NCBI RefSeq assembly: GCF_024970185.1
Contig: NZ_CP103965.1
Location: 4,855,001 to 4,919,000, forward strand
DNA length: 64,000 bases
Direction of reading: 5' to 3'
Origin: Pseudomonas sp. N3-W
GTDB lineage: Bacteria; Pseudomonadota; Gammaproteobacteria; Pseudomonadales; Pseudomonadaceae
A program made the position numbers and the translations under genes. This document shows positions 28,346 through 36,896 of the stretch, in pieces. Under the pieces are notes generated by a model that made no database searches, had not been told where the DNA came from, and saw only the letters and a program-made list of their open reading frames with translations. Within the stretch, counting starts at the first letter, position 1, and every line of letters starts with the position of its first letter.

Positions 28346-28948
28346 ATGATCCATCACGTAGTGGGGCTCTTCACCCACCCTGATCAAGAATGGAAGGAAA
28401 TCCGTGGCGACCAGGAGGAAAGCATCAGCCACATGTACCTGACCCACACCCTGATTCTGGCGGCCATTCCGGCGGTGTCGGCGTTTATCGGCACCACGCA
28501 GGTCGGCTGGGTCATTGGCAGTCGGGCGCCGGTCATGCTGACCGTGGAAAGCGCGATCTGGATGACGGTCATGTCGTACCTGGCGATGCTCGGTGGCGTG
28601 GCGGTGATGGGTGCGTTCGTGCACTGGATGGCCCGCACCTACGATGCCAATCCAAGCCTGGCCCGATGTGTGGCGTTTGCCACGTACACCGCAACCCCGC
28701 TGTTTGTCGGTGGCCTGGCGGCGCTGTATCCGCATATGTGGCTGGGGATGATCATCGGTACGGCGGCCATTTGTTACACGGTTTACCTGTTATATGTCGG
28801 CTTGCCGACCTTCATGAATATCCCGTCGGATGAAGGCTTTCTGTTTTCCAGTTCGGTGCTGGCCGTCGGGCTGGTGGTGCTGGTAGCGATAATGGCCTTT
28901 ACCGTCATCGTCTGGGGACTCGGCGTGGGGCCGGTCTATACCAATTAG
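28346..28948 (+). CDS. Yip1-domain inner-membrane protein
   Basis: A 200-residue membrane protein, Yip1/YIPF-like domain, bacterial function unknown. It starts MIHHVVGLFTHPDQEWKEIRGD, the usual amphipathic lead of the family. About five membrane helices follow (for instance 33-55 LILAAIPAVSAFIGTTQVGW, 72-95 and 105-120), and it ends VIVWGLGVGPVYTN. The ATG at 28346 has GAGGAG about ten bases before it, better than the open ATG nine codons upstream. Single gene closed by a good terminator. Confidence 0.85.
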   Translation: MIHHVVGLFTHPDQEWKEIRGDQEESISHMYLTHTLILAAIPAVSAFIGTTQVGWVIGSRAPVMLTVESAIWMTVMSYLAMLGGVAVMGAFVHWMARTYDANPSLARCVAFATYTATPLFVGGLAALYPHMWLGMIIGTAAICYTVYLLYVGLPTFMNIPSDEGFLFSSSVLAVGLVVLVAIMAFTVIVWGLGVGPVYTN

Positions 28949-28983
28949 AGACTCGTGCACCCAAAACAAGATCTGCCGACACA

Positions 28984-29005
28984 GGCCGCCGCGAGGCGGC
29001 CTTTT
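28984..29005 (+). terminator. Terminator of the Yip1 gene
   Basis: GGCCGCC-GCGA-GGCGGCC stem with a GNRA-like loop followed by TTTT, 36 bases after the stop. Confidence 0.8.
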
Positions 29006-29092
29006 AATGCGCCACACGACCATTCGGCAGTTCGGCTTTTCGTATTCCCGGGAGTTTGCGCCATACTCGGCCACTCTGGAGACCCATCAAGC

Positions 29093-29587
29093 ATGCCCGA
29101 GCCACTCAATACCCGCGTCGAAGACTGTTTCCTGCAAGCCGAATCCTTTTTCAAACGACCTTTCAAACGCCCCGTGGTGAGCCTCAAGCTGCGCGGGCAA
29201 AAAGCCGGTGTCGCGCATTTGCACGAGAACCTGCTGCGCTTCAACCCGCAGTTGTACCGGGAAAACACCGAAGACTTTCTCAAGCAGACCGTGGCCCACG
29301 AAGTGGCGCACCTGATCGCCCATCAATTGTTCGGCGACCGTATTCAGCCCCATGGGGAGGAATGGCAGTTGATCATGCGTGGCGTATACGAACTGCCGCC
29401 CAATCGCTGCCATACCTATGACGTCAAACGCCGCAGCGTGACCCGCTATATCTATAAATGCCCGTGTGCCGACAGTGATTTCCCGTTCTCGGCGCAGCGC
29501 CATGGCCTGGTGCGGCAGGGACGCAGGTATTTGTGTCGGCGGTGTCGCAGTACGTTGGTGTTTAGTGGGGAGATGCGGGTCGAGTAG
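29093..29587 (+). CDS. sprT: SprT-family zinc metalloprotease-like protein
   Basis: A 164-residue SprT protein. The zinc-binding HExxH is at residues 69-73 (TVAHEVAHLIAHQLFG), followed by HGEEWQLIM, which supplies the third histidine. A C-terminal zinc ribbon has Cys pairs in YKCPCADSDF and YLCRRCRSTLVF. SprT proteins resemble the SPRTN protease domain; their bacterial role is poorly known. The ATG at 29093 gives the family N-terminus, and 46 upstream open codons are not similar. Single gene between a terminator and a REPIN. Confidence 0.9.
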   Translation: MPEPLNTRVEDCFLQAESFFKRPFKRPVVSLKLRGQKAGVAHLHENLLRFNPQLYRENTEDFLKQTVAHEVAHLIAHQLFGDRIQPHGEEWQLIMRGVYELPPNRCHTYDVKRRSVTRYIYKCPCADSDFPFSAQRHGLVRQGRRYLCRRCRSTLVFSGEMRVE

Positions 29588-29611
29588 CTGTATTTGTGGT
29601 GTTTGAGCTGG

Positions 29612-29714
29612 CCTCATCGCGGGCAAGCCCGGCTCCCACAGGGATCTCAGGTGTTCACAGATTCTATGCCCACTGAAGCTCCAATGTGGGAGCCGGGCTT
29701 GCCCGCGATGAGGC
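29612..29714. repeat. REPIN downstream of sprT
   Basis: CCTCATCGCGGGCAAGCCCGGCTCCCACAGG and ATGTGGGAGCCGGGCTTGCCCGCGATGAGG, an almost perfect inverted pair about 42 bp apart, between two convergent genes. Confidence 0.85.
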
Positions 29715-29725
29715 CGCTACGCCCC

Positions 29726-30907
29726 CTACACAATCACCTTGGCACGCCGCAGCGCTTCTATCCGCTGCGCACTGAACCCCAACTCCCCCAACACCTGATC
29801 CGTATGTTCCCCCAACCCTGCACCCATATGCCGAGGCTCGGGCAAGCCGCCTGAAAACTTCAACGGGCACGCCATCTGCGCCTGACTGGAGCCATCGCCC
29901 CGCGGCACCTGCTTCACCAGATCCCGCGCCCGCACCTGCGGATGCCGCACCGCCTCCCCCAGGCGCAGCACCGGCTCGACACACGCATCGACCCCGGCAA
30001 ACAATTCGCACAGTTGGGCAAAGTCATGTTTCTCGAACTCGACCCTCAACTCATTCTTCAGCGCCTGCTGTTGCGCAGGTTGGGGCGACAGGCCTTGCGC
30101 GGCAAGCTCCGGGCGACCGAGTGCCGTACACAGTTGCAGCATGAACGCCGGCTCCAGGCTACCTACGGACATCCACCGCCCGTCTCGCGAGCGGTAATAA
30201 TCATAAAAGCTGCCACCGTTGAGCATCTGGTCTTCCGGCCCTGGCTCCGCGCCACAGGCCAGGTACCCGGCGCCGGCCATGGCATTCAGGCTGAACGCGC
30301 AGTCGGTCATGCTCACGTCCAGGTGCTGCCCCTGCCCCGTCTGCTGTCTAGCAATCACCGCTGCCAACAAGCCAATGACCCCGTGCAACGAACCACCAGC
30401 GACATCCGCCACCTGCATACCCAACGGTAACGGGCCACTGTCGGCGCGGCCGGTGTAGCTCGCCAGCCCCGCCAGGGCCAGGTAGTTGATGTCGTGTCCG
30501 GCGCGGTCCTTGTAGGGGCCGGTCTGGCCGTAACCGGTGATCGACACATAGATCAGCTTCGGGTTGATCGCCTTCAAGGCCTCATAGCCCAGGCCGAGGC
30601 GTTCCATCACGCCGGGGCGGAACTGTTCCAGCACGATGTCGTGGTCCCGCAACAGCGACCTGATCACCTCCAGCGCCTCGGGCTGCTTGAGGTCCAGCGC
30701 CAGGCTGCGCTTGTTGCGGTTCAGGTAGGCGTGGCTGGCCGAAACGCCCTGATCGTGGGGCGGCAGCACTCGCAGCAGGTCCAGGCGGGTCGGCGACTCG
30801 ATGCGCAGCACCTCGGCGCCCATGTCCGCCAGCAGCAACGAGGCGAACGGCCCCGGCAACAGTGTCGAAAAATCCAGAACCTTGAGTGATGCCAGTGGAC
30901 CGGGCAT
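29726..30907 (-). CDS. CaiB/BaiF CoA-transferase family protein (alpha-methylacyl-CoA racemase-like)
   Basis: A 393-residue family III CoA-transferase fold protein. Landmarks are LKVLDFSTLLPGPFASLLLADMGAEVLRIE at the start, NRNKRSLALDLK, FRPGVMERLGLGYE, then GYGQTGPYKDRAGHDINYLALAG, with the histidine and aspartate that act as acid/base pair in methylacyl-CoA racemases. YDYYRSRDGRWMSVGSLEP follows. The DINY signature favours racemase over transferase. Such enzymes epimerise 2-methyl-branched acyl-CoAs during side-chain breakdown. No catabolic partner genes are adjacent. Convergent with sprT across a REPIN. Confidence 0.88.
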   Translation of the reverse strand: MPGPLASLKVLDFSTLLPGPFASLLLADMGAEVLRIESPTRLDLLRVLPPHDQGVSASHAYLNRNKRSLALDLKQPEALEVIRSLLRDHDIVLEQFRPGVMERLGLGYEALKAINPKLIYVSITGYGQTGPYKDRAGHDINYLALAGLASYTGRADSGPLPLGMQVADVAGGSLHGVIGLLAAVIARQQTGQGQHLDVSMTDCAFSLNAMAGAGYLACGAEPGPEDQMLNGGSFYDYYRSRDGRWMSVGSLEPAFMLQLCTALGRPELAAQGLSPQPAQQQALKNELRVEFEKHDFAQLCELFAGVDACVEPVLRLGEAVRHPQVRARDLVKQVPRGDGSSQAQMACPLKFSGGLPEPRHMGAGLGEHTDQVLGELGFSAQRIEALRRAKVIV

Positions 30908-31012
30908 TGGGCGTTCTCCTTATGCGATGCCTCCAGCCTAGGCAGCGGATGGCCTGGCGGCAATCACCTTATGCATCAGGGGCAGTGACCGTTGCGCTCA
31001 ATCGCGCTCATG

Positions 31013-31038
31013 AAAAAACCCGCCGAAGCGGGTTTTTT
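31013..31038 (-). terminator. Terminator of dctA
   Basis: AACCCGC-CGAA-GCGGGTT flanked by A and T tracts, 14 bases after the dctA stop. The symmetric tracts let it work from either side. Confidence 0.88.
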
Positions 31039-31052
31039 CATTACAGCGCGTG

Positions 31053-32387
31053 TTACTTGACGCTGGTTGGGGCCGGGCCTTCAGCCACGCCCAGGTCGTC
31101 GTCTTCACGGGTGTCGGAGATACCGCGACCACCGGAAGCCAGTTCGGTGTGCAGTTTGTCTTCATCCAGTTCCTTGACCCACTTGGCCACGACCAGGGTC
31201 GCAACGGCGTTGCCCACCAGGTTGGTCAGGGCGCGGGCTTCAGACATGAAGCGGTCGATACCCAGGATCAGCGCCAGACCGGCAACCGGCAGATGGCCAA
31301 CGGCGGACAGGGTAGCTGCCAGCACGATGAAGCCCGAACCGGTCACGCCCGCAGCGCCTTTGGAGGACAGCAGCAGGACCAGCAGCAGGGTGATCTGGTG
31401 GGTGATGTCCATGTGGGTGTCAGTTGCCTGGGCGATGAACACGGCAGCCATGGTCAGGTAGATCGACGTACCGTCGAGGTTGAACGAGTAACCGGTCGGG
31501 ATGACCAGGCCGACGACGGATTTCTTCGCACCCAGGCGTTCCATCTTGATCAGCATGCGTGGCAGAGCGGACTCCGAAGAGGAAGTACCCAGCACGATCA
31601 GCAGTTCTTCACGGATGTAGCGAATCAGTTTCAGAACACTGAAGCCGTGAGCACGGCAGATGGCGCCCAGCACGAAGACCACGAACAGCACGCAAGTGAT
31701 GTAGAAGCAGATCATCAGCTGGCCCAGTTGCACCAGCGAACCGACACCGTAGGCGCCGATGGTGAACGCCATGGCACCCAGCGCACCGAGTGGCGCCAGC
31801 TTCATGATCATGTTGATGATGTTGAACATCACGTGGGCGAAGCGATCGATGAAGTCCAGTACCGGCTTGCCGTAGGCACCCAGGCGATGCAGGGCGAAAC
31901 CGAAGATCACCGAGAACATCAGCACTTGCAGGATGTCGCCGTTGGCGAACGCGCCGACGATGGTATTCGGGATTACGTTAAGCAGGAAGCCGACGATGCT
32001 CTGGTCTGCGCCGGCCGTTACATAGGCAGCGACTTTCGAAGCGTCAAGGGTGGCGACATCGATGTGCATGCCGGCGCCCGGCTGCACAACGTTGACCACG
32101 ACCAGGCCGATCAACAGGGCAATGGTGGAAACGACTTCGAAGTACAACAGCGCGTAGCCGCCGGTTTTACCAACCGATTTCATGCTCTGCATGCCAGCGA
32201 TACCGCTGACAACGGTACAGAAGATGATCGGGGCAATGACCATTTTGATCAGTTTGATGAACCCGTCACCCAGCGGCTTGAGCGCCACACCGGTCTGCGG
32301 GTAGAAGTGACCGAGCAGGATGCCTATGGCGATGGCAACGATCACCTGGAAATACAGGGATTTGTACAGTGGCTGACGAGTCGTCAT
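31053..32387 (-). CDS. dctA: C4-dicarboxylate:cation symporter DctA
   Basis: Inner-membrane uptake of succinate, fumarate and malate with protons or sodium. The 444-residue product has the SdcS/GltPh fold of the DAACS family: [21 protein letters not shown] (first re-entrant loop, serine-rich), [22 protein letters not shown], and the second loop with [28 protein letters not shown]. The ATG at 32387 gives the normal start [16 protein letters not shown] canonical sigma-54 promoter lies 132 bp upstream, with tandem palindromes further up, fitting the known DctB/DctD-RpoN control of dctA in pseudomonads. Confidence 0.97.
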   Translation of the reverse strand: MTTRQPLYKSLYFQVIVAIAIGILLGHFYPQTGVALKPLGDGFIKLIKMVIAPIIFCTVVSGIAGMQSMKSVGKTGGYALLYFEVVSTIALLIGLVVVNVVQPGAGMHIDVATLDASKVAAYVTAGADQSIVGFLLNVIPNTIVGAFANGDILQVLMFSVIFGFALHRLGAYGKPVLDFIDRFAHVMFNIINMIMKLAPLGALGAMAFTIGAYGVGSLVQLGQLMICFYITCVLFVVFVLGAICRAHGFSVLKLIRYIREELLIVLGTSSSESALPRMLIKMERLGAKKSVVGLVIPTGYSFNLDGTSIYLTMAAVFIAQATDTHMDITHQITLLLVLLLSSKGAAGVTGSGFIVLAATLSAVGHLPVAGLALILGIDRFMSEARALTNLVGNAVATLVVAKWVKELDEDKLHTELASGGRGISDTREDDDLGVAEGPAPTSVK

Positions 32388-32518
32388 TGCAAAGTTCCTC
32401 AAGAGCGTCCCGCGACAACCTCCATCTGTTGTCAGCGGCACCTCATTTGCGAACCCTCCTGCACTGGAGGGATTTGTTTTGTCGAGCTGCGCAAAGGCAG
32501 GCTTCTGTCTCGTCTATC

Positions 32519-32534
32519 GCAAAGCCCGTGCCAA
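32519..32534 (-). promoter_or_regulatory. Sigma-54 promoter of dctA
   Basis: On the minus strand TTGGCACGGGCTTTGC fits the consensus TTGGCACG-N4-TTGC exactly at the -24 GG and -12 GC. Transcription would start about 12 bases on, leaving a leader of some 120 bases before dctA. Confidence 0.88.
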
Positions 32535-32610
32535 TTTTGCCAAAAAGCTTGTAAGCCTTTTGACATCAAGGGCCGCAGCTTTTTCCTCGTCACCAGGCCG
32601 CTACAAAGAT

Positions 32611-32669
32611 ATGGCGGATTTCCGCCTATCATCCCGATCTCGTCCTACAATTTGGCGGATATCCGCCTT
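32611..32669. promoter_or_regulatory. Tandem palindromes, candidate DctD enhancer sites
   Basis: Two copies of TGGCGGATWTCCGCCT: GGCGGATTTCCGCC at 32613-32626 and GGCGGATATCCGCC at 32654-32667, 41 bp apart (four helical turns). They lie 80-136 bp upstream of the dctA -24 element, the right place for a sigma-54 activator. They also sit 50-100 bp before the divergent AraC-type gene, so a role there is possible. Confidence 0.65.
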
Positions 32670-32715
32670 GTTCATCGTCAGCCCACACGGCTACCATCCG
32701 CCGCTCAATGGACAG

Positions 32716-33726
32716 ATGCCAGCAGCCATGCGCGAACGCACCATCGCCAGTCATTTCGCCCGCGCCGCCCTCGGTGGCGCCCGCAAGCGTGGCTACGATT
32801 ACTCAAGCCTTTTGCAGCAACTCGGGATCAGCGCCGAGTTGCTGGATGAGCCGCGGGCACGTCTTGCGCCGGAGCAGTTCACCCGGTTGATCCAGAACCT
32901 GTGGCTGGCACTGGACGACGAATACCTGGGTTTCGGCCCGGCCCCGAGCAAGCCCGGCAGTTTCGCGATGATGTGCCATGCGGTGATTCACTGCCGCAAC
33001 CTGGAGAGGGCACTCAATCGTGGCTTATTGTTTTATAGCTTATTCCCCGAGGCTCCGCGCCTGTGCCTGAGCCGCGAAGACGAATGGGTGCGCCTGAGCC
33101 TGGACGATTCGCAGCTTTGGGACCCGGATCACTTCCTCACTGAGTGCCTGCTGGTGATCTGGCACCGCTTCGCCAGTTGGCTGATCGGCCAGCGTATTCG
33201 TTTGGAACAAACGACGTTCAGCTACCCGAGGCCCGGACATGGCGCCGAATACGACCTGTTGTTTCCCTGCCCCCAGGTGTTTGCCGCAAATCGCAGCAGC
33301 CTGCTGTTTCACAGTCGTTATCTGCACATGCCGCTGTTGCAGGATGAACGGACGCTCAAGCATTTTCTCGAACGCTCCCCCGCCGACCTGCTGTCGCGCC
33401 CGGACGACGGCGACAGCTTGAGCAGTCAGTTGCGCCGCTTGCTCAGCCGCGACAACGCGCGCTGGCCCGATCTGGAAACCGTGGCGGCGCACCTGCACAT
33501 CAGCCCGCAGACATTGCGCCGGCATTTACGTGAAGAGGGATCGAGCTTTCAGGAGTTGAAGGATCAGTTGCGCCGGGACATCGCGATTTATCACCTGGGG
33601 CGGGCGGATCTGTCGTTGCAACAGATTGCCGAGCAGTTGGGATTTTCCGAGCCTTCGGCGTTTCATCGGGCGTTCAAGAAGTGGACCGGGGTGACGCCAG
33701 GAGCCTATCGCGCACAGGAAAATTGA
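32716..33726 (+). CDS. AraC-family transcriptional regulator (OruR/ArgR-like architecture)
   Basis: A 336-residue regulator. An N-terminal Arabinose_bd_4-type sensing domain (about 20-205, LGISAELLDEPRARLAPEQFTRLIQNLW and later FPCPQVFAANRSSLLFHSRYL) precedes a C-terminal AraC double helix-turn-helix. The first helix pair is in DLETVAAHLHISPQTLRRHLREEG, and the second in SLQQIAEQLGFSEPSAFHRAFKKWTGVTPGAYR, a full HTH_18 signature. The ATG at 32716 has GGA close before it; an ATG four codons on is an alternative. Divergent from dctA. Effector and targets unknown. Confidence 0.9.
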   Translation: MPAAMRERTIASHFARAALGGARKRGYDYSSLLQQLGISAELLDEPRARLAPEQFTRLIQNLWLALDDEYLGFGPAPSKPGSFAMMCHAVIHCRNLERALNRGLLFYSLFPEAPRLCLSREDEWVRLSLDDSQLWDPDHFLTECLLVIWHRFASWLIGQRIRLEQTTFSYPRPGHGAEYDLLFPCPQVFAANRSSLLFHSRYLHMPLLQDERTLKHFLERSPADLLSRPDDGDSLSSQLRRLLSRDNARWPDLETVAAHLHISPQTLRRHLREEGSSFQELKDQLRRDIAIYHLGRADLSLQQIAEQLGFSEPSAFHRAFKKWTGVTPGAYRAQEN

Positions 33727-33760
33727 GTTTCGCCAACAGATTCCCGGCTGCTTTGACGGG

Positions 33761-33861
33761 CGCCATCGCGAGCAAGCTCGCTCCCACATCTGTTCTGCGG
33801 TGCTCAGAAGTCAGCGTTCACCGCGAATACCCTGTGGGAGCGAGCTTGCTCGCGAAGGCGT
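33761..33861. repeat. REPIN, first of a tandem pair
   Basis: GCCATCGCGAGCAAGCTCGCTCCCACA and CCTGTGGGAGCGAGCTTGCTCGCGAAGGCG inverted, about 44 bp apart, between the AraC-type gene and phoQ. Confidence 0.85.
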
Positions 33862-33891
33862 CGGCACATCCAAAATCATTGTGCCAGACAG

Positions 33892-33996
33892 GTCGCCATC
33901 GCGGGCAAGCCCGCCCCCACAGGGACCTTCAGTGAACTCATGCTTGCGTGAACACTTGAGATCTAATGTGGGAGCGAGGCTGTTCGCGAAGAGGCC
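33892..33996. repeat. REPIN, second of a tandem pair
   Basis: GTCGCCATCGCGGGCAAGCCCGCCCCCACAGGG and AATGTGGGAGCGAGGCTGTTCGCGAAG inverted, about 44 bp apart. It is less symmetric than the first copy and ends 13 bp from the phoQ stop. Confidence 0.8.
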
Positions 33997-34009
33997 TGTG
34001 AGAACGTCA

Positions 34010-35356
34010 TCAAACCACCGGAAAATGAATCCGGAACGCCGCCCCGCCCATCGGTGAATCACCCAGGGTCAACTTGGCGCTATAGCTTTCGATGATGTCC
34101 TTGACCACCGCCAGACCAATGCCCTGCCCCGGATGCTGGCGGTCCAGGCGTTCGCCGCGCTGGAGGATGCGTGCACGCTGGTTCGGTGGCACACCGGGGC
34201 CGTCATCTTCGACACACAACTCGATCATGCTGTGGGTTTCGCGCACGCTGATGCGCACTTCACTCAGGCACAGGCGATAGGCGTTTTCCAGCAGGTTACC
34301 CAGCATTTCCAGCAACGCACCCTGCTCGATCGGCACATAACACGGGTCCGGCAGGTCGAAGGCGACCCGCACGCGCTTGTCGCGATAGACCTTGTCGAGC
34401 GTGTCGCACAGGCTTTGCAGCACCGGGCGCAGGCGTACCTGGTGGCGCACCAGACCGCTCTTTCGCAAGCTGGCCCGTTGCAACTGGTAACTGATTTGCT
34501 GACTCATGCGTTCGATCTGCGATTGCAGCACCCAGGCCTGATCTCGATCCCGCGGACGCAGCGCCATGTCTTCGCTTACGCCTTGTAATACCGTTAACGG
34601 GGTCTTCAGGCTGTGGGCCAGGTCGTCTAGGGAATCGCGGTAACGGCTGCGCTGTTCACGCTCACTGTGCAGCAAGCGGTTGAGGGAGCCGGTCAGGCGC
34701 AACAACTCACGCGGGTGTTCTTCGCTGAGGCTTTCGCGGGTGCCGCTTTCGATCTGATCGAGCTCCTGGCTCAGCCGGCGCAAGGCTTGCAGACCCCAGG
34801 TCAAGCCAATCCACAGCAATGACAACAGCACCAGCAACGCCGCCCCAAACCCGAGGTAGAGGTTTTCCCGCAGGCCTTCCAGGGTGGCTTCGTATTCGCG
34901 TACCGGCTGCAACGCGACGAAGCTGAATGCCGCGTTTTTACCCCCCAGCAATTTGACCTCGACGTCGTAGACGAAGAACTCCTCGCCATCGGTCTCGCGA
35001 ATTCTGGCGAACTCGTTACCTTGCCCGTCATAACGCGGCTTGTAGTTGATCTTTTCTTCCTGAGTGGCCCGCGAGCGCCAGACCAGATGAGCTTCACGGT
35101 CATAGACATAGCCAAGCAAGCGGCTGTCGGTAAGATTGAAGCGCTCATCAGGTAATTGCGCCGGCATGACCAGATGATTGTTCTCCACCCGGGCGGCGGA
35201 GATCAGCGTGGTGACGTCAGACGCCAGGCGCTGTTCGATCGAATCCTGCAACGCCAGACTGAACGCACCCTGCATGGCCGGTAACAACGCGAGCATGAAC
35301 AACACCGCCAACAGCGTGGCGGCGAGCATCAAGCGTACACGCAGGGAGCGAATCAA
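34010..35356 (-). CDS. phoQ: Two-component sensor kinase PhoQ
   Basis: Inner-membrane kinase sensing low Mg2+ and antimicrobial peptides, partner of PhoP. The 448-residue product has TM1 (about 10-35), an acidic periplasmic sensor domain, TM2 (about 166-190), and HisKA with H248 in DDLAHSLKTPLTVLQG. HATPase follows with NLLENAYRLC and GQGIGLAVVKDI. The start is a TTG overlapping the phoP stop (TTGA), which gives the usual MIRSLRVRLMLAA N-terminus; an ATG nine codons later is less likely. Last gene of oprH-phoP-phoQ. Confidence 0.95.
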   Translation of the reverse strand: MIRSLRVRLMLAATLLAVLFMLALLPAMQGAFSLALQDSIEQRLASDVTTLISAARVENNHLVMPAQLPDERFNLTDSRLLGYVYDREAHLVWRSRATQEEKINYKPRYDGQGNEFARIRETDGEEFFVYDVEVKLLGGKNAAFSFVALQPVREYEATLEGLRENLYLGFGAALLVLLSLLWIGLTWGLQALRRLSQELDQIESGTRESLSEEHPRELLRLTGSLNRLLHSEREQRSRYRDSLDDLAHSLKTPLTVLQGVSEDMALRPRDRDQAWVLQSQIERMSQQISYQLQRASLRKSGLVRHQVRLRPVLQSLCDTLDKVYRDKRVRVAFDLPDPCYVPIEQGALLEMLGNLLENAYRLCLSEVRISVRETHSMIELCVEDDGPGVPPNQRARILQRGERLDRQHPGQGIGLAVVKDIIESYSAKLTLGDSPMGGAAFRIHFPVV

Positions 35357-36030
35357 GCGCAGCGCTCGTTAAACAGGTAGCCCAGGCCCCGCACGGTGTC
35401 GATCGGCTTGAACCCGGCCGGCCCTTCGAGTTTGCGGCGCAGACGGCCGACCAGCACTTCGATCACGTTCGGATCGCGCTCGTCGTCGTCCGGGTAGAGC
35501 TGTTCCATCAGGCGGTCCTTGGACACCACTTGCTGATGATGCAGCATCAGGTATTCGAGAATTCGGTACTCATAGGCCGTCAGCGCCAACGGCTGTTCGT
35601 CGAGGAGCGCCTGCTTGCGATTAAGGTCCAGCGCCAGCGGCCCGGCGGTGATGGTCGACTGCGTAAAGCCGCTGGAGCGGCGCAGCAAGGCGTTGAGCCG
35701 GGCATCCAGCTCTTCGAACTGGAACGGCTTGACCACATAGTCATCCGCACCGGCGGCCAGGCCCTCGACCTTGTCCTGCCAGTTGCCGCGTGCGGTGAGG
35801 ATCAGGATCGGGAAGGTCTTGCCCTGCGAGCGCAGATGACGAATCAGGTCCAGACCGCCCATGCCTGGAAGGCCGAGGTCGATCACCGCCAGATCATGAT
35901 TGAACTGCTCGGTCTGATACAACGCCTCCTCGGCGTTGGCCACGGACTCAACCACGTGGCCACCATCTGTCAGGCGGGTTTGCAGGTGATGGCGCAACAG
36001 CGCTTCATCTTCGACGACCAGCAGTTTCAT
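35353..36030 (-). CDS. phoP: Response regulator PhoP
   Basis: A 225-residue OmpR-family regulator. The receiver has MKLLVVEDEALLRHHL, phospho-acceptor D51 in LAVIDLGLPGMGGLDL and the lysine in DDYVVKPFQFEEL. The winged helix follows (LTAYEYRILEYLMLHH, NVIEVLVGRLRRKLEG, DTVRGLGYLF). The ATG at 36030 has GGGAGAG before it. It sits 117 bp downstream of oprH, giving the oprH-phoP-phoQ operon of P. aeruginosa. The PhoP box before oprH implies autoregulation. Confidence 0.97.
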   Translation of the reverse strand: MKLLVVEDEALLRHHLQTRLTDGGHVVESVANAEEALYQTEQFNHDLAVIDLGLPGMGGLDLIRHLRSQGKTFPILILTARGNWQDKVEGLAAGADDYVVKPFQFEELDARLNALLRRSSGFTQSTITAGPLALDLNRKQALLDEQPLALTAYEYRILEYLMLHHQQVVSKDRLMEQLYPDDDERDPNVIEVLVGRLRRKLEGPAGFKPIDTVRGLGYLFNERCA

Positions 36031-36147
36031 AACGCTCTCCCGGGCAAAACAACATCTCCTGAGGTACGGCATGTACCTCGATGACCAATATGGCAACGCC
36101 GGATCACCTTTTTCGGGGAATCCGGCGCTGGTCGGGCGAACTACCTG

Positions 36148-36750
36148 TTAGAACATGTAGTTGGCCGACAGGTACGTCTGGGCGCTGCTGTTCAGGGCCA
36201 GCGACCCTTGTTTGCTGCCACCGCGCTCGCTCATTTCTGTGCTGGCGTTGCTGCGCAGATAACGGTAACCCAGCTCGACCGAGGCGTTTTGTGAAACTTG
36301 CTGCACCACACCGACCTGACCGCCGAGGGCGTAGCCAATATCGCTGTCGCGGCTGAAACCTGGCGATTCCTGGGTCATTTTGGTCAAACCAGCAGTGGCA
36401 CCGCCAAACAATTTGGTGCTACCGCTCACTGGATAGAACAGATCGTAGCTGCCCAGCAGGTTTTCCTGGCGCAGTTTAATGCCATTGTGCGCGCCCGACA
36501 CGTTGTCGTAGGTAGCGTAGTAGCGACCCTGACTGTTTTGCTGACCCAGACGCACACCCCAGGTGGTGTCCTTGCCGATCACGCCGTCGGCGTTCGGGTG
36601 GTTGAGGTTGTCGTTCAGGGCGTGGGATTTTTTAACCTTGTCGCTGGTTTGTCCCAGCGTCAGGCTGGCGAAAGTATCGTCACTGGCGTGAGCTGCGGCG
36701 CTGGCGCCGAGCACGGTGAAGGCCAGAAGCACTTTTTTCAATAAAGTCAT
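36148..36750 (-). CDS. oprH: Outer-membrane protein OprH (PhoP-regulated)
   Basis: A 200-residue eight-stranded outer-membrane barrel that binds and stabilises lipopolysaccharide under Mg2+ limitation. The signal peptide MTLLKKVLLAFTVLGASAAAHA is cleaved near residue 22. Aromatic-alternating strands follow (WGVRLGQQNSQGRYYATYDNVSGA, LLGSYDLFYPV, ASVELGYRYLRS), and the chain ends with the terminal phenylalanine strand TYLSANYMF. Length equals P. aeruginosa OprH. It is the first gene of the operon, with an 11-bp triple repeat (PhoP box) about 60 bp before its ATG. Confidence 0.95.
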   Translation of the reverse strand: MTLLKKVLLAFTVLGASAAAHASDDTFASLTLGQTSDKVKKSHALNDNLNHPNADGVIGKDTTWGVRLGQQNSQGRYYATYDNVSGAHNGIKLRQENLLGSYDLFYPVSGSTKLFGGATAGLTKMTQESPGFSRDSDIGYALGGQVGVVQQVSQNASVELGYRYLRSNASTEMSERGGSKQGSLALNSSAQTYLSANYMF

Positions 36751-36809
36751 AGGGAGTTTCCTTATGTGCTTTGCTTTTTGGGTACGGGGGCAAGGTTACG
36801 CACCCGCCG

Positions 36810-36837
36810 CTGAACGCACTCTGAACGCACTCTGAAC
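36810..36837 (-). promoter_or_regulatory. PhoP box with three 11-bp direct repeats
   Basis: On the minus strand GTTCAG occurs three times with N5 spacing (centres 11 bp apart), 60-87 bp before oprH. PhoP dimers bind GTTTA/GTTCA direct repeats with an 11-bp period. Three units give room for two overlapping dimer sites. The region is shared with the divergent hydrolase gene. Confidence 0.8.
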
Positions 36838-36896
36838 CTTGGCTGAATCAAATGGACTAGGCTGTTTCAACACATTTCATTCAAGGAGATCTCACC

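Noticed and set aside
32613..32667. Tandem palindromes as operators of the AraC-type regulator only
   Set aside because: Kept as possible but not preferred: the distance to the dctA sigma-54 promoter suits an enhancer, and AraC proteins usually bind asymmetric direct repeats.
33761..33996. Repeated GAGCAAGCTCGC motifs as a CRISPR array
   Set aside because: Alternating orientation and unequal spacing fit REPINs; no cas genes.
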